Shown piece by piece: positions 20,581 through 28,872 of a DNA stretch of 64,000 bases (its first letter is position 1; each line of letters opens with the position of its first letter). The notes under the pieces are model-generated. The model was not told the origin of the DNA, did no database searches, and saw nothing but the letters and a program-made list of their open reading frames with translations. Both the position numbers and the translations under genes were made by a program. The stretch covers positions 3,417,612 to 3,481,611 of the forward strand of contig NZ_CP043538.1 of NCBI RefSeq assembly GCF_000364445.2, in the 5' to 3' direction. Source of the stretch: Methylobacterium mesophilicum SR1.6/6. Its GTDB lineage: Bacteria > Pseudomonadota > Alphaproteobacteria > Rhizobiales > Beijerinckiaceae.

Positions 20581-21722
20581 GAGTGCACTTCCTCCTTCAG
20601 CGGCGACCGGACGTTGCTGCCGATCGTCCGATAGACGTAATCGGGCGGATTCTCGGCCGCCTCCTCGACGGCGAGCGCCCGCACCTTGGCGTGGAGCGGG
20701 GAGAGCGAGCACGCCGGATCGGTCGCCGCGGCATCGCCCGCGAGCGCCAGCGCCTGGCAGCGGCAGCCCCCCCAATCCTTCTCCCGGCGGTCGCAGGAGC
20801 GGCAGGGCTCCTGCATCCAGTCGGTGCCGCGATAGGCGGTGAAGGCCGGGGAGTCGCGCCAGATCTCGCCGAGGGAATGATCGTTGACGTTCCAGAACTC
20901 AAGCCCCGGGATCGTCTCGGCGGCATGACAGGGCAGCACCTTGCCCTGAGGGGTCACGTTCATCAGCTTGCGGCCCCAGCCGCCCGCGCAGGCCTTCGGA
21001 TACTTCGCGTAGTAGTCGGGCACGACGAGGTCGATCACCAGCTGGCCTTTCAGGCGCTCGCGGGCCGCCTCGACGATCCGGATCGACTCGTCCACCTGCG
21101 CCTTGTCGGGCATCAGCGCGGCGCGGTTGACGTAGGCCCAGCCGTAGTACTGCGTGTGCGCGACTTCGAGGCGCTTGGCGCCCATCTTCACCGCAAGGTC
21201 GATGAAGCCCGCAACCTCGTGGATGTTGCCGCGGTGGATCACCGAGTTCAGCGTCAGCGGTAGTCCCAGCTCCACGACCTTGGCGGCAAACTCGAATTTC
21301 TGCGGCTGCGCGTTCTTCAGGCCGCCGATCTTCTCGGCGTTCTGCGCGTCGACCCCCTGCACCGAGAGCTGCACATGGTCGAGGCCAACGTCGTAGAGGG
21401 CCTGGAGCTTGCCCAGCGCCCCGCCGACCCCCGACGTGATCAGGTTGGAGTACAGGCCGAGGTCGGCGCAGGTCTTGGTGATCTCGACGATGTCATTGCG
21501 TGCCGTGGGCTCGCCGCCGGACAGGTGGACGTGCAGGACACCGAGGCCGGACGCCTCCTTGAGAACGCGTTGCCACGTCGCCGTGTCGAGCTCGCCCGAC
21601 CGGCGGTCGAGCTCCAGCGGATTGGAGCAATAGGGGCAGCGCAGAGGGCAGCGATGGGTCAGCTCGGCGAGCAGGCCCACCGGCGCCGGCGCTTCGGGCC
21701 GGTTCGGTGTCAGGGCATTCAT
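20577..21722 (-). CDS. pqqE: PQQ biosynthesis radical SAM enzyme PqqE
   Basis: A 381-residue cytosolic radical SAM enzyme joining Glu and Tyr side chains of PqqA through a carbon-carbon bond, the first chemical step of PQQ synthesis. The radical SAM cluster motif is C25-PLR-C29-PY-C32. The SPASM domain holds auxiliary cluster cysteines in its last third: [15 protein letters not shown], then [19 protein letters not shown]. PqqE needs PqqD as peptide chaperone, here supplied by the adjacent PqqC/D fusion, with which it overlaps by 4 bp (ATGA). Confidence 0.97.
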   Translation of the reverse strand: MNALTPNRPEAPAPVGLLAELTHRCPLRCPYCSNPLELDRRSGELDTATWQRVLKEASGLGVLHVHLSGGEPTARNDIVEITKTCADLGLYSNLITSGVGGALGKLQALYDVGLDHVQLSVQGVDAQNAEKIGGLKNAQPQKFEFAAKVVELGLPLTLNSVIHRGNIHEVAGFIDLAVKMGAKRLEVAHTQYYGWAYVNRAALMPDKAQVDESIRIVEAARERLKGQLVIDLVVPDYYAKYPKACAGGWGRKLMNVTPQGKVLPCHAAETIPGLEFWNVNDHSLGEIWRDSPAFTAYRGTDWMQEPCRSCDRREKDWGGCRCQALALAGDAAATDPACSLSPLHAKVRALAVEEAAENPPDYVYRTIGSNVRSPLKEEVHS

Positions 21723-22804
21723 CGCTCTAGAACTCGCTTCTCGGCGAGCCCGTCGAGCATCGCCAGGATGTCGGTCTCGATGGCCCGGGGATCGGCCGCG
21801 TAGGTCTTGCCCAGTTCGTCCGCGATCTCCGCGACGCTGCGGTTGCCGTCCACGAGCTTAAGCACCGCCACGGCGTTGTCGTCGAGGTCGAAGGTGCGCT
21901 CAGGCGCGAGCAGGACGTACTTGCCGCGGGTCTCGTCGTTGCGCAGCCGGACGCCGCGGGGCAGGCGCGGCCGGTCCCCGGCCGTCATCTTGCCGGCGGC
22001 GGTGCCGCCCTGAACCGGCGCGCGCTCAGCGACGAGGCCTTCGCCCGGCTGCCACGCGTCCGGCGGGATCATGCCGGGCGCCACGTAGGCGAAGTACAGG
22101 GCGTCGAGCTGTGTCCAGAGGACGTTGCACTTGAACGTCAGCGCCGCCATCGCCCGGCGCTGCAGCTCCGGCGTCGTGGCGTGCTGCTTGACGTAGTCCA
22201 GGGCGAAGTCGGCATCGCGCGGCGCCTGGGTCAGACGCTTGTCGAAATAGGCCAGCGTCTCCTTGGTGATGAAGTCGTAGTTCTTGAGCATCCCGGCGAC
22301 GCGCTCGGAGATGATCGTCGGCGAGAACATCTCGGTCAGCGAGGAGGCGATTGCCTCCAGCAGCGTCTTCTCGGAGACGAAGTGGACGTAGGCCTCGACC
22401 GAGAACTTCGTGGCCGACAGGATGCCGCGGGTCGACAGCACATACTCGCGATCGAAGCCGACGCCCTCAGCGAGCTTCAGCCAGCGCTCGATTCCGCCGT
22501 CGCCCTCGTGGTCGCCGTCATGATCGACGATGCGCTGCCGCCAGACGCGCCGCAGCGAGGCGTCCGTCATCCGGGCGAGCACCGCGGCGTCCTTCACCGG
22601 GATCATCGCCTGGTAGTAGTAGCGGTTCAGCGCCCAGGCGCGGACCTGATCCTTCGACAGCTTGCCGTCGTGCAGGAGCCGGTGGAACGGGTGCAGGTTG
22701 TGGTAGCGCCGCGCGCCGATGTCCCGCAGGGCCGCTTCCAGCTCGTCGGGGCTGAGGAGACGCTGGCTGTCGGCGGTGTCGGGTGTCGGGAAGACTGCGT
22801 TCAT
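21719..22804 (-). CDS. pqqCD: PqqC/PqqD fusion: PQQ synthase and PqqA-binding chaperone
   Basis: A 361-residue fusion as known from Methylobacterium. Residues about 15-255 are PqqC, the cofactorless oxidase performing the last ring closure and eight-electron oxidation ([65 protein letters not shown]). Residues about 270-361 are PqqD ([56 protein letters not shown]), which binds the PqqA peptide and delivers it to PqqE. Start at ATG 22804. A 361-bp gap with a palindromic repeat separates it from pqqB, so it may need its own promoter. Confidence 0.96.
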   Translation of the reverse strand: MNAVFPTPDTADSQRLLSPDELEAALRDIGARRYHNLHPFHRLLHDGKLSKDQVRAWALNRYYYQAMIPVKDAAVLARMTDASLRRVWRQRIVDHDGDHEGDGGIERWLKLAEGVGFDREYVLSTRGILSATKFSVEAYVHFVSEKTLLEAIASSLTEMFSPTIISERVAGMLKNYDFITKETLAYFDKRLTQAPRDADFALDYVKQHATTPELQRRAMAALTFKCNVLWTQLDALYFAYVAPGMIPPDAWQPGEGLVAERAPVQGGTAAGKMTAGDRPRLPRGVRLRNDETRGKYVLLAPERTFDLDDNAVAVLKLVDGNRSVAEIADELGKTYAADPRAIETDILAMLDGLAEKRVLER

Positions 22805-23165
22805 GGCGTATCCGGCGTCCGTTCTTGGGTCGCGTTTCCTGTGGCGCGGTCTCGCCCTCGGCGCCGGGGCGAATTCCTGAACTTGAATATCGATATAGGG
22901 TCGGCGGCTGACCAACCCAACCTTTGGTCGCGTCCGGGCTCCCGGTTCGCGGCGCCGATGCCTGCGGCACAGGGCCATCGTCGTCCTGGCCCCATTCCAG
23001 ACGACGAGCGCGGGTCGCCACATTCGTCGCAACCGAACTCCAACCTAACCCCCTCATCCTGAGGTGCCGGAGCGCAGCGCAAGCCTCGAAGGAGCCCTCC
23101 TTCAAGGCAGCTTCGCTGCACCTCAGGATGAGGGCGCGGGCTGGATACCCCCGTTCGACTGCGTC
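22805..23165 (-). other. 361-bp spacer between pqqB and pqqCD
   Basis: No gene is visible. The right part is occupied by the palindromic repeat at 23051-23134. The left part contains an A/T-rich spot (TTGAATATCGATATAGG around 22883-22899) that could hold a pqqCD promoter on the minus strand, but no clear -35/-10 pair can be claimed. Confidence 0.5.
23051..23134. repeat. 84-bp near-perfect palindromic intergenic repeat
   Basis: The outer arms are exact 17-bp inverted copies (CCCTCATCCTGAGGTGC and its reverse complement at 23118-23134). The centre has a second inverted pair, GAAGGAG-cc-CTCCTTC, and the flanks between also pair imperfectly (GCAGCGCAAGC with GCTTCGCTGC-like sequence). The whole element can fold into one long hairpin. 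It resembles dispersed REP-like palindromes of Rhizobiales genomes. It sits between pqqB and pqqCD and could act as a partial terminator or RNA processing site. Confidence 0.75.
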
Positions 23166-24065
23166 CTAGAGCGACAGGCTCAGGCCATCGTGCGCCACCG
23201 TCCATCCGGCCGCCTCGACATCCGCCCGCTCCGCCGAGTCTTCGACCAGCACCGGGTTGGTATTGTTGATGTGCACGAACACGCGCCGCCCGATCTCGAC
23301 GGCCGCCAGCGCGTCGATCGAGCCGTTGTCGCCGCGCATCGGCACATGTCCCATACGCCAGCCGGTCTTTGTCCCGACGCCGGCCCGGATCATGTCGTCA
23401 TCGTGCAGGACAGTGCCGTCAAACAGCAGCACGTCCACGCCCGCGATCCGCGCCCGCAACCCGTCCGTGACCCGCGCGCAACCGGGAATATAGGCGAGTC
23501 GACGGCCGCCGGCCTCGATCAGGGCGCCGACCGTGGTCTCGGTCTCGGCACCGATCTCCATCCGCTCGTCCTCCAGCCAGAGCGGCACCTTGCCGGGCAC
23601 CGGGAAGAGCGTGACCGAGAGGCCGGGGAGCGGTTCGAAAGTCTGGTCCATGCCGATCGGCCGGCGGGCGACCACACCCTCTGCCATCACGTCGAACACG
23701 CGGTTGCCGTTGACCGAATCGAGGATGCCGGGCGTGCCGTACAGCGTGTAGGCCTGCCCCTCACGCAGCGTCAGAAGTCCTGCGACATGATCGACGTCGC
23801 CGTTCGTCAGGAGAACGGCACGGATCGGCGAGTGGCGCAGGCCCTCGCGCGGGTGCATCTCGCGATTGTCGAAGAGTTGTTGCCGAATATCCGGCGAGGC
23901 GTTGATCAGAAGCCAGTCCGACCCGTCCGCGGAGACCGCGATGCTCGACTGGGTCCGATGCCGCACCCGGTCCGGCTCGGACCGTGCCAGCGCGCAGATG
24001 GGGCAGCGGCAATTCCATTGGGGAAGGCCGCCGCCAGCCGCGGAACCGAGGATCACGACGCGCAT
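23166..24065 (-). CDS. pqqB: PQQ biosynthesis protein PqqB (metallo-beta-lactamase fold)
   Basis: A 299-residue protein of the metallo-beta-lactamase superfamily. It begins MRVVILGSAAGGGLPQWNCRCPICALAR, where the Cys residues form the structural zinc site of PqqB. Later motifs include LLTNGDVDHVAGLLTLREG (metal-binding Asp/His), LFDGTVLHDDDMI and HVPMRGDNGSIDALA. PqqB hydroxylates the cross-linked Glu-Tyr intermediate in PQQ synthesis. It follows pqqA by 31 bp and is followed by the palindromic spacer. Confidence 0.96.
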   Translation of the reverse strand: MRVVILGSAAGGGLPQWNCRCPICALARSEPDRVRHRTQSSIAVSADGSDWLLINASPDIRQQLFDNREMHPREGLRHSPIRAVLLTNGDVDHVAGLLTLREGQAYTLYGTPGILDSVNGNRVFDVMAEGVVARRPIGMDQTFEPLPGLSVTLFPVPGKVPLWLEDERMEIGAETETTVGALIEAGGRRLAYIPGCARVTDGLRARIAGVDVLLFDGTVLHDDDMIRAGVGTKTGWRMGHVPMRGDNGSIDALAAVEIGRRVFVHINNTNPVLVEDSAERADVEAAGWTVAHDGLSLSL

Positions 24066-24096
24066 GTGCGGCTCCCGAGATCCCCGGCCCGAAAAC

Positions 24097-24186
24097 TCAG
24101 TTGAAGGTGTCGATCTCGGCCGACTCGTAGCTCGTCACTTCCATGCCGACGCAGATCTCGGACACGACGGGGGCAGCCCACTTCAT
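24097..24186 (-). CDS. pqqA: PQQ precursor peptide PqqA
   Basis: A 29-residue ribosomal peptide too short for normal gene finding: it starts MKWAAPVVSEICVGMEV and ends ESAEIDTFN. Glu16 and Tyr20 (E-VTS-Y) are the residues cross-linked by PqqE to form the PQQ skeleton; the spacing matches known PqqA. An AAGGAGA ribosome-binding site stands 7 bp before the ATG, among the strongest in the window, as expected for a substrate made in excess. It is the first gene of the pqq run, with a 222-bp upstream region. Confidence 0.97.
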   Translation of the reverse strand: MKWAAPVVSEICVGMEVTSYESAEIDTFN

Positions 24187-24408
24187 GGTGTTTCTCCTTG
24201 GGATATCTTCACCAAGTGCCAGGCGGATCCTAAGAAGACCCTAAGACACTGATGGCGCTCTCATTTCCGGCGCGACACAGGTATCGACGATTCAGTCGCG
24301 CGCTTCAAGCACGAAATTGCCGGATCATCCCAAATTTTTCGTGAGACACCGGCTAAATAACCGGCCACCATCGTGAAACATCGGCATCTAGGACTTAAGT
24401 ACAGGCCC
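24187..24408 (-). promoter_or_regulatory. Promoter region of pqqA
   Basis: The 222 bp between mxbM and pqqA is clearly richer in A+T than its surroundings. It contains a near-palindrome CCGGCTAAATAACCGG (24349-24364) and an A-run (AAATTTTTCG region near 24331-24341). The near-palindrome lies about 165 bp upstream of the pqqA ATG. It could be an operator for a methanol-responsive regulator or a weak terminator stem for mxbM. No promoter box can be fixed with confidence. Confidence 0.5.
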
Positions 24409-25113
24409 TCACTGCCGGAAGTCGGGACCGCGCAATTCCAGCATGAATCCCTTGCCGCGGACGGTGGTCAGCGTCGGCCCGCCGAAGCGGACGAAATCGG
24501 CCATCTTCGAGCGCAGGTAACCGATGTAGACGTCGACGACGTTGAGCGAGAGGCCGCCCTGGCTGGCCCAGAGGCGGTCGAAGATCTCCGCACGGGAGAC
24601 CGGCTTCCCGATGCTCTCCATCAGCATGGCGAGCAGGTCGGCCTCGCGAGGGGTCAGTCGGGCGCTGGCCTCGCCGCAGCTCGCCTGGCGGGTTTCGAGG
24701 TCGAGCATCAGCTTGCCCGCCGTGAGGCGCGAGCGGGGCGCCTCGGCCTGCTCGCGGCGCATCAGGTGGGTCCGCAGGCGGGCGACCAGCTCGTCGAACT
24801 CGAACGGCTTGATGATGTAGTCGTCGGCCCCGAGCGCCAGCCCCTCGGCGCGGTCGCGGATCTCGTCGCGCGCGGACAGGAACAGGATCGCGCCTGGGAA
24901 ACCGCCCTCGCGCAGGGACCGGCAGACGTCGTGGCCCGACCCGTCCGGCAGGTTGATGTCGAGGAGCACGGCACCGGGCGCGGGATCGTGCGCGGCCTTG
25001 AGCGCCTCATCGACGCAGGCCGCCGTGCCAACCTCGAATCCTTCCGCCTCCAGGCCTCGGGCGAGGAGGCCGCGGATGTCGATGTCGTCCTCGACGATCA
25101 GGATCCGCGTCAT
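24409..25113 (-). CDS. mxbM: OmpR-family response regulator, MxbM-like
   Basis: A 234-residue two-component regulator. The receiver domain starts MTRILIVEDDIDIRGLLARG, with phosphoacceptor Asp52 in LLDINLPDGSG and the Lys of YIIKPFEF. The C-terminal winged helix has the OmpR/PhoB pattern (RLTPREADLLAMLMES, then SLNVVDVYIGYLRSKM and VRGKGFMLE). Its ATG overlaps the stop of the sensor kinase. Position next to pqqA and within the xox/pqq/fhc locus matches mxbDM of Methylobacterium, needed for expression of methanol oxidation genes. The name rests on context and domain type. Confidence 0.88.
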   Translation of the reverse strand: MTRILIVEDDIDIRGLLARGLEAEGFEVGTAACVDEALKAAHDPAPGAVLLDINLPDGSGHDVCRSLREGGFPGAILFLSARDEIRDRAEGLALGADDYIIKPFEFDELVARLRTHLMRREQAEAPRSRLTAGKLMLDLETRQASCGEASARLTPREADLLAMLMESIGKPVSRAEIFDRLWASQGGLSLNVVDVYIGYLRSKMADFVRFGGPTLTTVRGKGFMLELRGPDFRQ

Positions 25114-26744
25114 GCAGCCGGTTCCCTCACCTGTGCGTCGCCGGCCGCGTTTCCGGCCGTGCCCATATCCCATGCCGGATCGAGCGCCGGAATGTCCAGG
25201 CTGACGCGGGCGCCGCGCCCGTCGGACCCGGCTCCCAGCCGGATCGTGCCGCCGTGCTGCTCGACGATCCAGCGCGCCAAAGCGAGGCCGATGCCGAACC
25301 CGGTCTCGTCCGGGCCTGCCCCCTGGCCGCGCCGGAAGCGCTCGAACAGCTCGTCTTCCGAGGTGCCGAAACCCGGCCCGTCATCCGTGATGGTGATCCG
25401 CCCGACAGGACCGGGACCGGCGGCCAGGGCAACCTCCACCCGCGTCAGGCCGGCGGCGTGGCGCAGGGCGTTGTCCACGAGACTCTCGACGGTCTGGCGG
25501 ATCCATTCCCGATCGGCCAGGCACTCGACATCCCGCGTTCCGGGATCGAGGGTCAGGCCGACCCGGCGCCGCGCCGCCTCGGAGGCCATGTTGTCTACCG
25601 CCTCCGACAGGACCAAAGCGAGGCCGAGGGGCCGCTTGTCGAACTCGATCTCTCCGGATTCCGAGCGCGCCACCCGCAGGAGGTCCTCGACGCGCAGCTT
25701 GAGGCGCTGTGCGCGCTTCTTGATCGTCGCGAAGACCGGCCCCGGATCGGTGCCGCGGGACGCGCTCCGCAGGGCGAGGTCGCATTCGCCGAGAATCACC
25801 GTGAGCGGCGTGCGCAGCTCGTGACTGACATCCGCGAAGAAGCGCCGCCGCGACTGGTCGACCGCCTCCAGGCGTGCATTGGCGGCGCGCAGGTCGGCGG
25901 TGCGCGCCGCCACGGTATCCTCCAGTGCCGCCCGGTCGGCCGCCACCCGCGACTCGCGCCGGGCGAGTCGGGCGGCCATGCGGTTGACGTTCGTCATGAG
26001 CAGGCCGAGCTCGTCGCGGGTCGCGACGGAGAGGCGCGTGTCGAGGGCGCCGTGGCCGATGGCGCTCGCCGCCCTGCGGACTTCCTCGATCCGCGCCAGG
26101 GTTGGCCGCGTGACGCCGCGGTAGAGAATCGCCAGCAGCACCAGGGCCGCCGCCACGGCGGCGGCGGCGGCCACGCGGAGGCGTTCGGACAAGGCGCGGG
26201 CTTGGTCCGACCCCAGCGACATGCTGCGCCGCTCGGCCTCGATGAGGAAGGAGAGCGGCTGACCGGTCATGGCGCCGAAGCCGTTGAGCGCGCCTTTGAT
26301 GGCGTCCTGGCGCCGCTCCGAGTCGGTCTGGCGGCTGATCAGGGCGACCTGCCGGTCGAGCACGACGCGGGCGGCCCGCAGCTGCGCCATGGGACGGGTG
26401 CGCGCCGCATACTGCATCCGGTCGGCGGGATCGTCGCTCGGCGGGAAGCTCCGGGCGAGCGCCTCGTCCACGGTGTTCAAGGCACGGTCGGCGTTGTTGC
26501 GGGCGATCGCCATCGCCTCCGGCTGGCCGTCGGGATTGCCGACGGTCTCGACGGCGGCGAGACCGAATTGCGTCAGACGGCCCGACAGCTCGGCGAGGAG
26601 TTCCAGGCGCCGCTGCGCCTCCAGGATGCGGTCGACGGTGCGCTCCGCCGCGCCGATCGCGGCCAAGGCGGCCGCGGCAGCCAACATCACCACGATGGCG
26701 GTGCCGCCGAGCAGCAGCGCGAAGCGGACCTTCAGCGAGCGCAT
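25110..26744 (-). CDS. mxbD: Sensor histidine kinase, MxbD-like
   Basis: A 544-residue membrane kinase. The first membrane helix is residues about 8-31 and the second about 190-210. Between them lies a helical periplasmic sensor of about 155 residues. A HAMP domain follows (about 210-262), then a short coiled coil. The HisKA box has His308 (FADVSHELRTPLTVIL). The ATPase domain has N-box DNALRHA, G1 DDGPGFG and G2 GFGIGLALARWIV. It is coupled to mxbM (ATGA). By position it is MxbD, a kinase required for methanol dehydrogenase expression; the signal sensed is unknown. Confidence 0.88.
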   Translation of the reverse strand: MRSLKVRFALLLGGTAIVVMLAAAAALAAIGAAERTVDRILEAQRRLELLAELSGRLTQFGLAAVETVGNPDGQPEAMAIARNNADRALNTVDEALARSFPPSDDPADRMQYAARTRPMAQLRAARVVLDRQVALISRQTDSERRQDAIKGALNGFGAMTGQPLSFLIEAERRSMSLGSDQARALSERLRVAAAAAVAAALVLLAILYRGVTRPTLARIEEVRRAASAIGHGALDTRLSVATRDELGLLMTNVNRMAARLARRESRVAADRAALEDTVAARTADLRAANARLEAVDQSRRRFFADVSHELRTPLTVILGECDLALRSASRGTDPGPVFATIKKRAQRLKLRVEDLLRVARSESGEIEFDKRPLGLALVLSEAVDNMASEAARRRVGLTLDPGTRDVECLADREWIRQTVESLVDNALRHAAGLTRVEVALAAGPGPVGRITITDDGPGFGTSEDELFERFRRGQGAGPDETGFGIGLALARWIVEQHGGTIRLGAGSDGRGARVSLDIPALDPAWDMGTAGNAAGDAQVREPAA

Positions 26745-26808
26745 CGTTCCCGTACCGCTCCCAATGCGGAGCCGAGCATGTCACTGGCCGGCCCGGGAAC
26801 CAAGGCGC

Positions 26809-27015
26809 TCACAGATCTTTCGGCAAGCCCTCCTTGGCGGCGCAGCGCCAGCGCTCCACGTGCCACTCGGGATGGGCGGCCTGCCAAGTCGCCAGCGCAC
26901 TCTGCGAGTTGCGGAGGCACACGAAGGGGCTCGATTTCTCGAACGACATCTCGATCCGGTCCTCGCGGCAGGTCGAGGGCTGGGCGACGAGGCAGATCGA
27001 CAGCAGCAGCAGCAT
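26809..27015 (-). CDS. Small exported hypothetical protein, 68 residues
   Basis: A short protein with an N-terminal hydrophobic segment (MLLLLSICLVAQPS) followed by TCREDRIEMSFEK. Four cysteines are present (positions about 8, 16, 33 and 58), the last in WHVERWRCAAKEG. This looks like a minimal secreted, disulphide-containing protein. I recall similar small proteins in Rhizobiales, but know no function. It lies alone between mxbD and fhcC on the same strand. Confidence 0.6.
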   Translation of the reverse strand: MLLLLSICLVAQPSTCREDRIEMSFEKSSPFVCLRNSQSALATWQAAHPEWHVERWRCAAKEGLPKDL

Positions 27016-27099
27016 GGGCGCCTTCCCGGGCTGCCGGCCTCGGACGGGCCGGCTTGGCGCGGAGCATAGGATGCATCCGCGTCCCTTGCCCAGGCGGCG

Positions 27100-27894
27100 T
27101 CAGGCCGCGACCCAGATCTCGCCCTTCGCGATCGTGGCGAGGTCGCCGGAATACCGGCGCAGCGGTCGGTCGAGGAGGGCGGCGTGCTCGGCGCTGAGGC
27201 CGCGCAGGGCCTTGGCCAGCAGCCGCAGGAACACGAGATCGTGCGTCCCGGTCTCCACGAAGGTCTCGGCCATCCGGCCGTGGGCGCCGAGGAGAAGCGT
27301 CCCCCGCCGCATCCCGAGACCCGGATGGTCGCCCACCGCCAGGGCCGCCAGGGTGCCGGCGATCATCCGCGATCCCGCGAAGGCGCCGGCCCGGCCCGCC
27401 ACGATGGTCCCGCGCCGCATGCGGTCGCCGAGATGCGCGCCTGCGGAGCCGCGGATGACCAGCGTCGCGCCGTCGAGCCCGGCCTTGGCGGCGTAGACCG
27501 CGCCGCCGGCATGGTCGCCGGCGTCGCCCTCGACGGTGATCGTGCCGCCGGTGGCGCCGGAGGCCGCGTATGGACCGGCATTGCCGGTGACGGTCAGGCT
27601 GCCGCCTGCCATGCCGGCACCGAGGCGCTGGCCGACATCGCCGTCGACCCGGATCGCCCCCTCGGACAAAGCGGCGCCGACCCGATCGAGGCGCTCGTGG
27701 CCGCCCTCGATGGTCAGGGTATCGGACCCGTCGAGGGACACGGCGAAGCAGTCGCCGAGCCGCACGCCGGTCCGAGTGGTGCCGATTTCGAGGCGCTCGG
27801 CCTCGCCTTGCGAGAGGCGGCTCAGGGCGAGCGGGTTGATGTTGAGGAAGTCGAGCCGCTCGGGCGGAGCCGCGCGCAGGGTGAGGGTGCTCAC
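27100..27894 (-). CDS. fhcC: Formyltransferase/hydrolase complex subunit C
   Basis: A 264-residue protein homologous to subunit C of formylmethanofuran dehydrogenase. It is built of repeated glycine-rich turns forming a right-handed beta-helix: AGMAGGSLTVTGNAG, ATGGTITVEGDAGDHAGGAVY, GSAGAHLGDRMRRGTIVAGRAG, and so on through residues about 70-220. In the Fhc complex it is structural and scaffolds the FhcA hydrolase and FhcD transferase. It is the last gene of the order fhcB-A-D-C here, 3 bp after fhcD. Confidence 0.95.
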   Translation of the reverse strand: MSTLTLRAAPPERLDFLNINPLALSRLSQGEAERLEIGTTRTGVRLGDCFAVSLDGSDTLTIEGGHERLDRVGAALSEGAIRVDGDVGQRLGAGMAGGSLTVTGNAGPYAASGATGGTITVEGDAGDHAGGAVYAAKAGLDGATLVIRGSAGAHLGDRMRRGTIVAGRAGAFAGSRMIAGTLAALAVGDHPGLGMRRGTLLLGAHGRMAETFVETGTHDLVFLRLLAKALRGLSAEHAALLDRPLRRYSGDLATIAKGEIWVAA

Positions 27895-27897
27895 GGC

Positions 27898-28845
27898 TCA
27901 GCCCTCCTTCGTGGCGTCTTGCGGCGCGAGCAGGTCGCGCAGGTGGTAGTGGTGGCGGCCGAGATTGCCGCCGTAATTGCCGGCCGTGACGGCGATCAGC
28001 CCGTGCTTGCCGCCGATCTCGGTGGCGGCGTGCAGGCCGGCGCGCATCGAGTCGGACACGCCCTGCGAGGTGAGGGCGTCGATCACGATCTCCAGCACCA
28101 CGCCGCACTCGGCCGGGAGCGCCGAGCCGGCGCGGCCCTTCAGGGTCGGGCAGTAGGCGTCGTTCGTCGAGGCCATCATGCCCTTGGTCCGGCCGCCGAC
28201 CTTGGAGCCGGAGCGGACGATGCCGCCCGGGAACGGCAGGATCGCGCCGGGGACCGCCTTGGCGGCCTCGACGGCGATCTCGGCGACCTTCAGCGTCTCG
28301 GCGTGATTGCGCCCGAGGAACAGCAGGTTGCCGCCGCCGACCGCGCCGTCGACGGCCCGGACCGAGTCCTCGCAGAGGAACTCGCCGTCCATCACCGGAA
28401 TGCGCCAGTAGCGCCGGGCCTTGCCGGTGGCGTCGGGCAGGCGCTTGGCCACCGCGAACCCGTCGCCGAAATAGCGGATCGCGCCGCCGAGCTTGATCTT
28501 GGTCGGCCCGTCGACGCCCGCGTAGCAGGCGGTGCCCGGACAGGTGAGGATGCACTGGCCGACGCGCTTGATCAGCTGGTCCTTGAGGCCGTTCGGCTCG
28601 AAGCCGAACAGCAGGATGCGCACGCCCGGCCGCCCGTCCGGCGTCTCCTCGGGCGACAGCTCGGCGTCGATGCCGGCCTCGGCGCCGCAGCCGATCACCG
28701 AGGTGGCGAAGCCGGTCATCGTGGTCGCGGCGATCATCGCCCACTTGGCGGTGTCGTTCGTGACGATGATGGCCGTGCCGGCCACGTCGAACGCCTCCGC
28801 GAAGGTGTCGACGACCGGGATGCCGTTGAGGGAGAGGTCAGACAT
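27898..28845 (-). CDS. fhcD: Formylmethanofuran:H4MPT formyltransferase, Fhc subunit D
   Basis: A 315-residue protein of the archaeal Ftr family. It begins MSDLSLNGIPVVDTFAEAF and continues AGTAIIVTNDTAKWAMIAATTMTGFATSVIGCGAEAGID. Other family stretches are GRPGVRILLFGFEPNGLKDQ, QCILTCPGTACYAG and GNYGGNLGRHHYHLRDL. It transfers the formyl group from formyl-H4MPT to methylofuran bound in the complex. It lies 27 bp after fhcA and 3 bp before fhcC. Acts in the cytoplasm in formaldehyde oxidation. Confidence 0.97.
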   Translation of the reverse strand: MSDLSLNGIPVVDTFAEAFDVAGTAIIVTNDTAKWAMIAATTMTGFATSVIGCGAEAGIDAELSPEETPDGRPGVRILLFGFEPNGLKDQLIKRVGQCILTCPGTACYAGVDGPTKIKLGGAIRYFGDGFAVAKRLPDATGKARRYWRIPVMDGEFLCEDSVRAVDGAVGGGNLLFLGRNHAETLKVAEIAVEAAKAVPGAILPFPGGIVRSGSKVGGRTKGMMASTNDAYCPTLKGRAGSALPAECGVVLEIVIDALTSQGVSDSMRAGLHAATEIGGKHGLIAVTAGNYGGNLGRHHYHLRDLLAPQDATKEG

Positions 28846-28872
28846 CGTACTTCCCGCGGCTCGGCCCGCTGA

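Noticed and set aside
23051..23134. Insertion sequence or transposon end
   Set aside because: No transposase frame and no target duplication are visible; the element is a short self-complementary repeat of the dispersed palindrome type.
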